From contig NZ_JAGIOC010000001.1 of NCBI RefSeq assembly GCF_017876515.1, positions 3,782,001 to 3,846,000 of the forward strand: a DNA stretch of 64,000 nt, read 5' to 3'. Shown piece after piece: positions 25,972-33,283 of this stretch. The translations under genes and the position numbers were made by a program. The stretch comes from Brachybacterium fresconis. Its GTDB lineage: Bacteria; Actinomycetota; Actinomycetes; Actinomycetales; Dermabacteraceae. Under the pieces are notes generated by a model, which worked only from the letters and a program-made list of their open reading frames with translations, did not search any database and was not told the origin of the DNA. Numbering within the stretch: position 1 is the stretch's first letter; each line of letters starts with the position of its first letter.

Positions 25972-26873
25972 GCCGAGGCCGGTTGCCGAGCCGTCTGGTC
26001 ATGTCGGCTGCGGCAGCTCAGCGCGGTGAGGATCCACAGCGCCAGCCCGATCGCGCCGGTGAGCAGGGCAGCGCCCTGCAGGACGGGGGCAAGGGCGGCG
26101 AAGGAGGTCCCCGAGCGGAATTGCTCCCCGGACTCGGCACCGACCATGAGAGTAGCTCCGGCGGTCCGCGCCACGGACCGGAGCACGGTCGCGAGGTGGA
26201 GCAGCAGCGCGCCGGTCGCGATGCGGGCCACGTTCGCGCTCCGCAGCCGGCGCCGTGCGATGTCCGCCTCGAGGTCCTCGGGATGGGGAGGGCGGGCGAT
26301 CCCGGCCAGGGCCACGACGGTCGCGACGAGCAGGACTCCGACGGCCACCAGGGGGCCGACGGAGAGGTGCCACCCGTAGATGGTCGTCGCCATCGATCCA
26401 GGGCCCAGTTCCACGACGTACCGCGTGAAGTGCCCCGCATCGTCGCGCTGCGAGGCGAGGCCGGCGGCGACGGTCACCGCGACGACGACGCCGAGCGCGA
26501 GAAGGAGGGCGAGGATCCACGACCGACCGAGGAACGAGGTCCAGGTGCGCCGAGTCAGCTGGGCCCCGCTCACAGAGCCGTTGCGGGCGGGTATCCCGAG
26601 GGCGAGGACCGCGAGGATCCCGACCAGTAGAGGGAGGAGGTACCGAACTGCCACGTATGCGTCCCACGGGAAGGCGTACAGGGGGATGACCCCGGACACC
26701 GCGAAGACCGCGGACAGCGAATAGACGACCATCGCCAGGGACGACGCGCCGGCCGCCGCTGCGGTCAGCGCCGCGCTGCGCCGATCGAGCGAGGGCAGGT
26801 GCGCGCCCCGCAGGAGTCGCAGCAGCACCCCGCCGGCGATCCCGAGGACGGTGGGGGCGAGCAGGTACCACAT
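25968..26873 (-). CDS. Integral membrane protein of unknown function, paired with GntR regulator
   Basis: I do not recognise a named family. The 301 residues hold about seven to eight hydrophobic helices: near 3-22, 35-60, 75-95, 115-138, 170-190, 220-240 and 262-285. The N-terminal part (MWYLLAPTVLGIAGGVLLRLL) and the loop YAFPWDAYVAVRYLLP have the look of a permease-like or DUF1648-less GntR partner protein. Genes of this kind often sit with YtrA-like regulators. The stop overlaps the GntR start. The 70 bases upstream contain a palindrome and a duplicated motif. Function cannot be named from sequence. Confidence 0.75.
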   Translation of the reverse strand: MWYLLAPTVLGIAGGVLLRLLRGAHLPSLDRRSAALTAAAAGASSLAMVVYSLSAVFAVSGVIPLYAFPWDAYVAVRYLLPLLVGILAVLALGIPARNGSVSGAQLTRRTWTSFLGRSWILALLLALGVVVAVTVAAGLASQRDDAGHFTRYVVELGPGSMATTIYGWHLSVGPLVAVGVLLVATVVALAGIARPPHPEDLEADIARRRLRSANVARIATGALLLHLATVLRSVARTAGATLMVGAESGEQFRSGTSFAALAPVLQGAALLTGAIGLALWILTALSCRSRHDQTARQPASA

Positions 26874-26886
26874 GACATCCCTCGAT

Positions 26887-26918
26887 CCGTATCAGTTGAC
26901 TGACACAAACCGTATCAG
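26887..26918 (-). promoter_or_regulatory. Operator region of membrane protein/GntR operon
   Basis: An 18-base near-perfect palindrome, GTATCAGT-TG-ACTGACAC, occupies 26889-26906 with one mismatched pair; its core TCAGT-TG-ACTGA is perfect. CCGTATCAG is present twice as a direct repeat, at 26887-26895 and 26910-26918, spaced 23 bases. The site lies 14-45 bases upstream of the operon start, where a repressor would block transcription. Binding by the operon's own GntR protein is inferred. Confidence 0.6.
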
Positions 26919-26956
26919 GGCAGTGGTACGCCTGGGAGTGGCCTCGGGGCCTCGGC

Positions 26957-27268
26957 TCAGACCGCGCCCTGCTCCGCGGAGCCGACGGGGATCGGGGTCA
27001 TCCGCGTGACCAGGCCGGGCTTCTCGACGAGATCGGCGACGTCGGCGCGCAGGATCTTGACCTGATCGCTGTCGCCGTGCACATCGAGATCCTCCACGCT
27101 CGACCACTTCTCGATCATCGTGATGGTGCCGTCCTCGGCGTCATGGATGGAGTACAGCTCGCACCCCTTCTCGCTCTGGACGGCCTCGATGCCGCGACGC
27201 ATCGCGTCGGCGAGCTCCTGCTTCCTGCCAGGCTTGGGATAGAACACGGCGGTGACGATGACGGTCAT
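26957..27268 (-). CDS. Putative quinol/antibiotic biosynthesis monooxygenase (ABM domain)
   Basis: A 103-residue single-domain protein starting at ATG 27268, preceded by GAGGAG. It fits the dimeric alpha-beta barrel ABM family: MTVIVTAVFYPKPGRKQELADAMRRG at the N-terminus (given in parts: TAVFYPKPG, QELADAM), then KGCELYSIHDAEDG, and IEKWSSVEDLDVHGDS near the C-terminal half, where the conserved Trp and His line the cavity. Relatives such as YgiN oxidise quinols without a cofactor; others have unknown substrates. It is probably monocistronic; the SDR gene upstream ends 110 bases away. Confidence 0.88.
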   Translation of the reverse strand: MTVIVTAVFYPKPGRKQELADAMRRGIEAVQSEKGCELYSIHDAEDGTITMIEKWSSVEDLDVHGDSDQVKILRADVADLVEKPGLVTRMTPIPVGSAEQGAV

Positions 27269-27378
27269 GAGGACTCCTCGGGGTGATGCGTTCCGGAACG
27301 TCCCCATCCTGCCTGCTCGTTGCGGGTCGACTCCACCGCGTCCCACGGATGGGCCTCTGCTCGTCGGGGAGCGGCTGC

Positions 27379-28227
27379 TCAGCTCAGTCCGACCAGCTCG
27401 GCGCTGCGGCGCCACAGCGCCTCGGCGAGCTCGAGGTCGTCGGCCTGGGCGTGGACCTTCGTCGTCGGTCGGTCCTGGTCGTAGTAGCGACCGGATGTCC
27501 AGGTCGATCCGGGGGTGCCGGTGAGGAACCAGGCGAGGATCGCGCCACCGGCCTCCGGGCTGATCATCGGTACCAGGCGGCTGAGCGCCGACTGGTAGAT
27601 CCAGCGTATGCCGCTCGCGGAGCCGGTGCCGAAGCTCGTGCGCACGATCCCGGGGTGGAAGGCCGCCGAGGAGAGGCCCTCAGCATGGAATTTCGCGTGC
27701 AGGCTGCGGGTGACCAGGATGTTCGCGAGCTTCGCGTCGCCGTAGGCCTTGCGCGCGCTGAAGCGGCGCGCATTGTCCAGGTCCTCGAGGTCGAGATGCC
27801 CGAACAGCCGGTGCCCGATGCTCGAGGTGGCGATCACGGAGGCGCCGCCCGGGAGCAGCCGGGGCAGCAGCAGGTTGGTCAGCAGGAACGGGGCGAGGTG
27901 ATTGACCTGGAAGGTCTTCTCGAAGCCGTCGGCCGTCGGGGTCCGCTGGCCGAAGACCCCTCCCGCATTGTTGGCCAGCGCATCGATGCCGTCCTCAGCG
28001 GTCGCCTCGGAGAGCTCGTCGGCCAGGCGGCGGACGTCGTCCAGGCGGGCGTAGTCGGCGACGAAGTGCTTGGCCCCCACCTCATGGGCGACGGCGGCGG
28101 TCTTCTCGGGGGAGCGGCCGACGAGGAGCAGGCGGTGGCCCGGGCCGGCCAGCTGCCGCGCGGCGGCGGCACCGATGCCGTCGGAGGCTCCGGTGATGAC
28201 GATCGTTCTGGTCTCCAGTGCTCTCAC
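27379..28227 (-). CDS. Short-chain dehydrogenase/reductase
   Basis: The 282 residues show ITGASDGIGAAAARQL near 10-25 for cofactor binding, LANNAGGVFG near 85-94 and the catalytic YGDAK near 158-162, so this is a classical-type SDR. The overall layout (FQVNHLAPFLLTNLLLP, FHPGIVRTSF) resembles the retinol-dehydrogenase-like group, similar to the SDR at 17183-18097. The GTG start at 28227 touches the AAGGAG sequence just upstream, an unusually tight spacing, so the true start might be a non-standard codon slightly downstream. Substrate is unknown. Confidence 0.87.
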   Translation of the reverse strand: MRALETRTIVITGASDGIGAAAARQLAGPGHRLLLVGRSPEKTAAVAHEVGAKHFVADYARLDDVRRLADELSEATAEDGIDALANNAGGVFGQRTPTADGFEKTFQVNHLAPFLLTNLLLPRLLPGGASVIATSSIGHRLFGHLDLEDLDNARRFSARKAYGDAKLANILVTRSLHAKFHAEGLSSAAFHPGIVRTSFGTGSASGIRWIYQSALSRLVPMISPEAGGAILAWFLTGTPGSTWTSGRYYDQDRPTTKVHAQADDLELAEALWRRSAELVGLS

Positions 28228-28304
28228 TCCTTCGATCGGGCGGTGTCCCCCGAGTGTTCCAGGAACTCGGCCAGCAGCGCGGCGAGCTGCTCCTGAGGAG
28301 GTGG

Positions 28305-29432
28305 TCAGGCCCCGACGGTGACCCGGGCCGCGGCACCGAGCCGCTCACGCACGCGGGGGATCACCTCGCGTCCCACCCGCAGAGCCTCCTCGCGGTGGGG
28401 GTAGCTGGAGAAGATGAACTCGGAGATGCCGAGGTCCGCGTACTCGACGAGGCGATCGGCCACCTCCTCGTGCGAGCCGACCAGCGCCGTGCCGACGCCC
28501 TCGCGCATTAGCCCGATCCCGGCCCACAGGTTCGGGCCGATGACGAGGTCGGAGACGTCCGCCGGGATCTCGGTGCCGTGCAGAGCGCCCATGCGCGCCT
28601 GGCCGACGGAGTCCATCGTGGCCTTGTGCTGCTGGACGGCGGCCACCGCCTCCGCGTCGAAGCCGGACCGGATCTCGGCGGCGACCTGCCAGGCCTCCTC
28701 GGCCGTGTCGCGGGAGATGACGTGCAGGCGCAGGCCGTAGTCGAGCTCGCGGCCGACGGCAGCGGCGGCGGTGCGGACGGTCTCGATGCGCTCGGCGATG
28801 TCCGCCAGCGGCTCGCCCCACAGCAGGTAGGTGTCCGCCTGGGCGGCCGCGACCTCGACGGCCTTCGGGGAGGCGCCGCCGAAGAACAGCGGCACCCGGG
28901 AGGTGCCCGGCTCGACCAGCTGGGCGCCGACCAGGTGGAGGTGGCGCCCCTCGAGGTCCACCTGCTCACCGGCCAGGAGCGGCCGGATCGCCTGCAGCGC
29001 CTCCTCGGTGATGTCGTAGCGCTCGTCGTGCGGAACGTGCACGCCGTAGCCGGCCTGCTCGGCGGGGTCACCGCCGGTGACGACGTTGAGGATGATGCGG
29101 CCGTCGTGGAGCCGACGGAAGGTGTCCGCCTGCTGCGCGACCAGGGTGGCCGACTGCAGGCTGGGTCGCAGAGCGACGATGAAGCTCAGGTGCTCGGTGC
29201 GGGCCGCGATCGCGGAGCACAGCACCCACGGGTCCGGGCAGTTGATCCCGACGGGGGTCAAGGCTCCGTCGAAGCCGCCCTGCTCGGCGGCCAGGGCGAC
29301 CTCGGACAGGTAGTCCACGAGTCCCGACTCGGGGACGCTCTCGTGCCCGCGCGCGAAGGGCCCGGGTGCCATGGCGTCCCCGCGCGGCGGCAGGAACCAA
29401 TGGAATCGGGGGCTGGATGCGGTCTCGCTCAT
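28305..29432 (-). CDS. LLM-class flavin-dependent monooxygenase, SsuD-like
   Basis: The 375-residue protein has the layout of FMNH2-dependent alkanesulfonate monooxygenases: FHWFLPPRGD at the N-terminus, AAEQGGFDGALTPVG, the segment IVALRPSLQSATLVAQQADT, RIILNVVTGGDPAEQAGYGVH (quoted in pieces), YDITEEAL, LFFGGASPKAVEVAA and DTYLLWGEPLADI. These are close to SsuD over the whole length. The family releases sulfite from alkanesulfonates using a partner flavin reductase and O2. No ssuE, ssuABC or other sulfur genes lie nearby, so the substrate is open. A TAGTGT hexamer and an AAGGAGAG site are found upstream. Confidence 0.87.
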   Translation of the reverse strand: MSETASSPRFHWFLPPRGDAMAPGPFARGHESVPESGLVDYLSEVALAAEQGGFDGALTPVGINCPDPWVLCSAIAARTEHLSFIVALRPSLQSATLVAQQADTFRRLHDGRIILNVVTGGDPAEQAGYGVHVPHDERYDITEEALQAIRPLLAGEQVDLEGRHLHLVGAQLVEPGTSRVPLFFGGASPKAVEVAAAQADTYLLWGEPLADIAERIETVRTAAAAVGRELDYGLRLHVISRDTAEEAWQVAAEIRSGFDAEAVAAVQQHKATMDSVGQARMGALHGTEIPADVSDLVIGPNLWAGIGLMREGVGTALVGSHEEVADRLVEYADLGISEFIFSSYPHREEALRVGREVIPRVRERLGAAARVTVGA

Positions 29433-29585
29433 CTCGGCGTCTCTCCTTCGGCTGCGTGGGGTGGTCCTCTGAGGGCCTCCATAAGAAACACTAGGGGAGC
29501 AGGCTGAGCAGTGCGCTGGACGACGCGGCCGCGGGGCCGGGAGTTCCCGGGATGTTCACCCCGGAGGGGCCTTGCGCCCGGCGCC

Positions 29586-32096
29586 TCACCCCAGGTGCGC
29601 GCGCAGGTACCGCCCGGTCACGCCCGCCTCGTCCGCGGCGATCCTGGCCGGGGTGCCGGTGGCGACGATCCGGCCCCCGTCGACGCCGCCGCCGGGGCCC
29701 ATGTCGATCACGTGGTCGGAGTTGGCGATCATGTCGAGGTCGTGCTCGATGACGATCACCGTCGCCCCGCGGTCGACCAGCCGGTCCAGCACGTCCAGCA
29801 GGGTGCGCACGTCCCGGGGGTGCAGGCCGACGCTGGGCTCGTCGAACACGAACAGCGCCTCGTCCTGGCGGCGGTCGATCTGGCCGGCGAGCTTCAGCCG
29901 CTGCGCCTCCCCGCCGGACAGCGCCGGGGTGTCCTCGCCCAGGGTGAGATAGCCCAGCCCCAGGTCGACCAGGGCCTGCAGACGGCGGCGGACGGCGGCG
30001 ATGTCCCCGGCCGCCTCGAGGGCCTCGCGGGTGGTCAGGGTCATCAGGTGCGGCAGCGAGATCCCCGTCGGAGAGTCCGCGCGGGGCCGGGTGATCTCGT
30101 CGGCCTCCGGGGCGTACCGGGTGCCGCCGCAGTCGGGGCAGTCGATGTCGATGTCGGGCAGGAACTGCACGTCGAGGGAGACCTGTCCCGTCCCCTCGCA
30201 GCGCGGGCAGCGCAGGGAGCCGGTGTTGTAGGAGAAGTCGCCGAGGCGGAGGTCGCGCTCGCGGGCGTCCTCGGTGCGGGCGAAAGCACGGCGCAGGTCG
30301 TCCATCACGCCGCTGTAGGTCGCGACGGTCGAGCGCACGTTCAGACCGATCGGCGTGGCATCGATGCGGTGGACCCGGCTGATGCCCTCCCCCTCGAGGT
30401 GCTCGACGTGCGCGGGCACGCTGGATCCGTCGAGACCGGCGGTCAGCGCCGGGACCAGGGACTCCAGCACCATCGTGGTCTTGCCCGAGCCGGAGACCCC
30501 GGTGACCGCCGTCAGGCGCCCGCGCGGGATCTCGAGGTCCAGGGCGTGGACCGTGTGCACGGGGGTGGTGCGCAGGTGGAGCCGGCCGAAGGAGAAGACC
30601 TCCTCGTCGCTCGCGCGCTCGCGGACCAGGACCCCCTCGCGGCCGTCGAGGAAGCCGCCCAGCGAGGAGGTGGGGGAGGCTGCGATCTCCTCGACGCTCC
30701 CGGTCGCGACCACCTGGCCGCCGTCGCGTCCTGAGCCGGGGCCGATCTCGATCAGGTGGTCGACCGCGCGCAGCACCTGCACGTCGTGGTCGACGAGCAC
30801 CACGGAGTTGCCGTCGGCCAGCAGATCCTCGACCAGCGCCAGGAGCCCGTCGATGTTCGAGGGGTGCAGCCCGATGCTGGGCTCGTCCAGGACGTACAGC
30901 ACCCCGGTGGTGCGGTTGCGGACCGCACGGGCCAGCTGGACCCGCTGGCGCTCGCCGGTGGACAGGGAGCTGCCGGCGCGGTCCAGGGCGAGATAGCCCA
31001 GACCCAGCCGCGTCAGGCGGTCCGCCATCTCCCGCAGCTGATCGACCAGCGCCGTGGCCATCGGGCGGAGGTCCTCCGGCAACGGGTCGATGATGCCCGC
31101 GGTCCAGGCGATCAGGTCCTCGAGGGTCTTCGCGGTGGCCGCGGCGAGGTCGATCCCGGCGATCTGCGGGCTGCGCGCGGCAGGGCTCAGGCGGGTGCCC
31201 TCGCAGTCGGGGCAGACGCTCTCGTGCAGGAAGCGGCTCACGCGGCTCAGGCGCTTCTCGGTGTCAGCGCGCCGCAGCTCCTCGGTGACGGTCAGGCGGG
31301 CGTTGCGAAAGGTGAAGTCGAGCTCGTGCAGTCCCTTCTTGGAGGTGACGGTGATGTGCTTCTTCTCCTCGGGACCGTCCAGGACGACGTCCCGCTCCCA
31401 GCCCGCCAGGTCCTGCCAGGGCACGTCGGTGCGGACCCCGAACTCGCGGACGATGTCCGGCTGGACGTTGAAGCCGAACATGTTCCACGGCACGACGGCG
31501 CCGCCGTCGAGGGTCTTCGTCGGATCGGGCACCAGCGTCGCGTCGTCGACGGTGCGCACGATCCCGAGGCCCTCGCAGCGCGGGCAGGCGCCCTCCGCGT
31601 TGAAAGCGAGCTGCTCCGCGCCCGGGGCGTGGACCTGCTCGCCGCACTCGGGGCAGGAGAAGGGCACCTCGGCGGCCACATCGATGGTCGGATCCTGCCG
31701 GTGCCCGTTCGGGCAGAGGTGCGAGCCCAGGCGGGAGAACATCAGCCGCAGGACGTTCAGCAGCTCTGTCGAGGTGCCGAAGGTGGAGCGCACCCCCGGG
31801 ACGCCGGGGCGCTGGCGCAGGGCGAGGGCGGCCGGCACGTGCGTGACCTCGTCGACGTCGGCCCGCGGGGCCTGGGACATGCGACGCCGCGTGTAGGTCG
31901 ACAGCGCCTCGATGTAGCGGCGCGAGCCCTCGGCGTACAGCACACCCATCGCGAGCGAAGACTTCCCGGAGCCGGAGACGCCGGCGATGCCCACTACACG
32001 GTGCAGCGGCACGTCGACATCGAGGTCGCGGAGGTTGTGCACGCGGGCGCCGCGCACCTCGATGGCCGTGGGCTGGGGGACATGTCGGGCGTTCAC
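29586..32096 (-). CDS. UvrA2-like excinuclease ABC ATPase
   Basis: With about 836 residues it is shorter than UvrA (about 950). Two ABC cassettes are seen: Walker A GVSGSGKSSLAMG with signature LSTGERQRVQLARA, and Walker A GVSGSGKTTMVLES with LSGGEAQRLKLAGQ. Zinc-type cysteine pairs occur as CPNGH...CPECG, CPRCEG, CPDCEG, and CPDCGGTRY. The N-terminal RRMSQAPRADVDEV region lacks space for the UvrB-binding insert of housekeeping UvrA, which is the mark of UvrA2/drug-resistance-type paralogues. GTG 32105 is an alternative start; GTG 32096 fits a TAGCGT element seven bases upstream. It stands alone, with no uvrB or uvrC nearby. Confidence 0.9.
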   Translation of the reverse strand: MNARHVPQPTAIEVRGARVHNLRDLDVDVPLHRVVGIAGVSGSGKSSLAMGVLYAEGSRRYIEALSTYTRRRMSQAPRADVDEVTHVPAALALRQRPGVPGVRSTFGTSTELLNVLRLMFSRLGSHLCPNGHRQDPTIDVAAEVPFSCPECGEQVHAPGAEQLAFNAEGACPRCEGLGIVRTVDDATLVPDPTKTLDGGAVVPWNMFGFNVQPDIVREFGVRTDVPWQDLAGWERDVVLDGPEEKKHITVTSKKGLHELDFTFRNARLTVTEELRRADTEKRLSRVSRFLHESVCPDCEGTRLSPAARSPQIAGIDLAAATAKTLEDLIAWTAGIIDPLPEDLRPMATALVDQLREMADRLTRLGLGYLALDRAGSSLSTGERQRVQLARAVRNRTTGVLYVLDEPSIGLHPSNIDGLLALVEDLLADGNSVVLVDHDVQVLRAVDHLIEIGPGSGRDGGQVVATGSVEEIAASPTSSLGGFLDGREGVLVRERASDEEVFSFGRLHLRTTPVHTVHALDLEIPRGRLTAVTGVSGSGKTTMVLESLVPALTAGLDGSSVPAHVEHLEGEGISRVHRIDATPIGLNVRSTVATYSGVMDDLRRAFARTEDARERDLRLGDFSYNTGSLRCPRCEGTGQVSLDVQFLPDIDIDCPDCGGTRYAPEADEITRPRADSPTGISLPHLMTLTTREALEAAGDIAAVRRRLQALVDLGLGYLTLGEDTPALSGGEAQRLKLAGQIDRRQDEALFVFDEPSVGLHPRDVRTLLDVLDRLVDRGATVIVIEHDLDMIANSDHVIDMGPGGGVDGGRIVATGTPARIAADEAGVTGRYLRAHLG

Positions 32097-32103
32097 CCGC
32101 CTC

Positions 32104-32109
32104 ACGCTA
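32104..32109 (-). promoter_or_regulatory. -10-like TAGCGT for leaderless start of UvrA2-like gene
   Basis: On the minus strand TAGCGT is seven bases before GTG 32096. The alternative GTG at 32105 would lie inside the promoter element. Confidence 0.4.
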
Positions 32110-32170
32110 CTCGCGGCGGCCGACGATCGGGGGTGTGGCTGGGTACGGATGGACGCCGTCGTGGGCCCGG

Positions 32171-33190
32171 TCAGGCCGATTTCTTGCCCGACTTCTTCGA
32201 GGAGGTCGAGGACTTCTTCGATGAGCCGGACGTCGAGCTCGTGCCGGACTTCTTGCTGGACCCGGACTTCTGGCCGGACCCGGACTTCTGGCCGGACCCG
32301 GACTTCTGGCCGGACCCTGATTTCTTTCTCGTGCCGGACCCGGACGTCGTGCCGGACCCTGATTCCTGGCGGGAGCCCGAGGTCTTCGCGGAGGACTCCG
32401 CGGCACCGCGCCGCGTGGTGACGCTGCGCTCCAGAGCATCCATCAGGCTGATGACCTTGCCGTCCTGCTCGGAGGCCTGCGAGCGCTCCTGACCGAAGGT
32501 CTCGTCGGTATCGACCCCCTCTCCCTCCTCGAGCTTCGCATCGACCAGCTCCCGCAGCTGCGCCTGGTACTCGTCGGTGAACTGCTCCGGCTCGAAGTCG
32601 CCGCTGAACTGCTCGACCAGCGCGGCCGACATGTCCCGCTCCTTCGCCGAGATCTTCGACCTCGCCGGGGCGAAGTCGACCTCCCGCAGGTCCTTCGGCC
32701 AGCGCAGGGTCTGCAGGGCCAGCAGGTCGCCGTGGACCCGCAGGATGCCCAGGCGGGTCTTCGTGCGCAGCGTGAACGTCACGATCGCGGTGCGCTCGGT
32801 GTCCTCGAGCGTCCGCCGCAGCAGCACGTACGCCTTCGCGGACCGGCCGACGGGCTCGAGGAAGTAGGAGGTGCCCAGCAGGACGGGGTCGATCTGCTCA
32901 TCGGGGACGAACTGGACGACGTCGATCTCGTCGTCGTCCTCGACCGGCAGAGCCTCGAGCTCCTCGTCGGTCAGGACCACTGTCTTGTCGCCGTCGTCGT
33001 AGGCCTTCTCGATGTGCTCGTAGTCGATCTCGCGGCCGCACACCTCGCAGCGGCGCTCGTACCGGATCCGCCCGTGGTCATCGTCGTGGACCTGGTGGAA
33101 GGACAGATCGTGCGAGCGCGTGGCGCCGTACAGCTTCACCGGCACGTTCACGAGCCCGAAGGTGATCTCACCGCTCCATATCGCGCGCAT
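32171..33190 (-). CDS. ku: Ku DNA-end-binding protein with repeated Lys/Ser tail
   Basis: The 339-residue protein begins MRAIWSGEITFGLVNVPVKLY, the standard bacterial Ku start. The beta-barrel core (1-250) includes SFHQVHDDDHGRIRYERRCE, ALPVEDDDEIDVVQFV and ALQTLRWPKDLREVDF (quoted as shorter parts of conserved blocks). Ku forms a homodimer ring on broken DNA ends and recruits LigD. The last 80 residues are low-complexity Lys/Ser/Gly/Gln, with KSGSGQ repeated; the DNA there has 18-base direct repeats. Such basic tails in bacterial Ku can bind DNA. The gene is divergent from ligD, 93 bases away, giving a complete end-joining pair. Confidence 0.95.
   Translation of the reverse strand: MRAIWSGEITFGLVNVPVKLYGATRSHDLSFHQVHDDDHGRIRYERRCEVCGREIDYEHIEKAYDDGDKTVVLTDEELEALPVEDDDEIDVVQFVPDEQIDPVLLGTSYFLEPVGRSAKAYVLLRRTLEDTERTAIVTFTLRTKTRLGILRVHGDLLALQTLRWPKDLREVDFAPARSKISAKERDMSAALVEQFSGDFEPEQFTDEYQAQLRELVDAKLEEGEGVDTDETFGQERSQASEQDGKVISLMDALERSVTTRRGAAESSAKTSGSRQESGSGTTSGSGTRKKSGSGQKSGSGQKSGSGQKSGSSKKSGTSSTSGSSKKSSTSSKKSGKKSA
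32245..32316 (+). repeat. 18-base tandem repeat in ku
   Basis: CGGACTTCTGGCCGGACC occurs three times without change (32263, 32281, 32299), preceded by one altered copy at 32245. On the coding strand each unit adds the six residues KSGSGQ or a close form. Confidence 0.9.
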
Positions 33191-33271
33191 GCTCCATGAG
33201 ACCACGCCACGGACCGTGCGGACCAGGAACGATCGGTCGGCCGATCCCGTGACGGACGCCGTGATCGGGGG

Positions 33272-33277
33272 CACAGT
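33272..33277 (+). promoter_or_regulatory. -10-like CACAGT for leaderless start of ligD
   Basis: CACAGT, six bases (GGCCCC), then ATG 33284. The first base differs from the TANNNT form. No ribosome-binding sequence is visible. Confidence 0.4.
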
Positions 33278-33283
33278 GGCCCC

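Noticed and set aside
32245..32316. CRISPR array
   Set aside because: The 18-base units are contiguous with no spacers and encode a protein tail.
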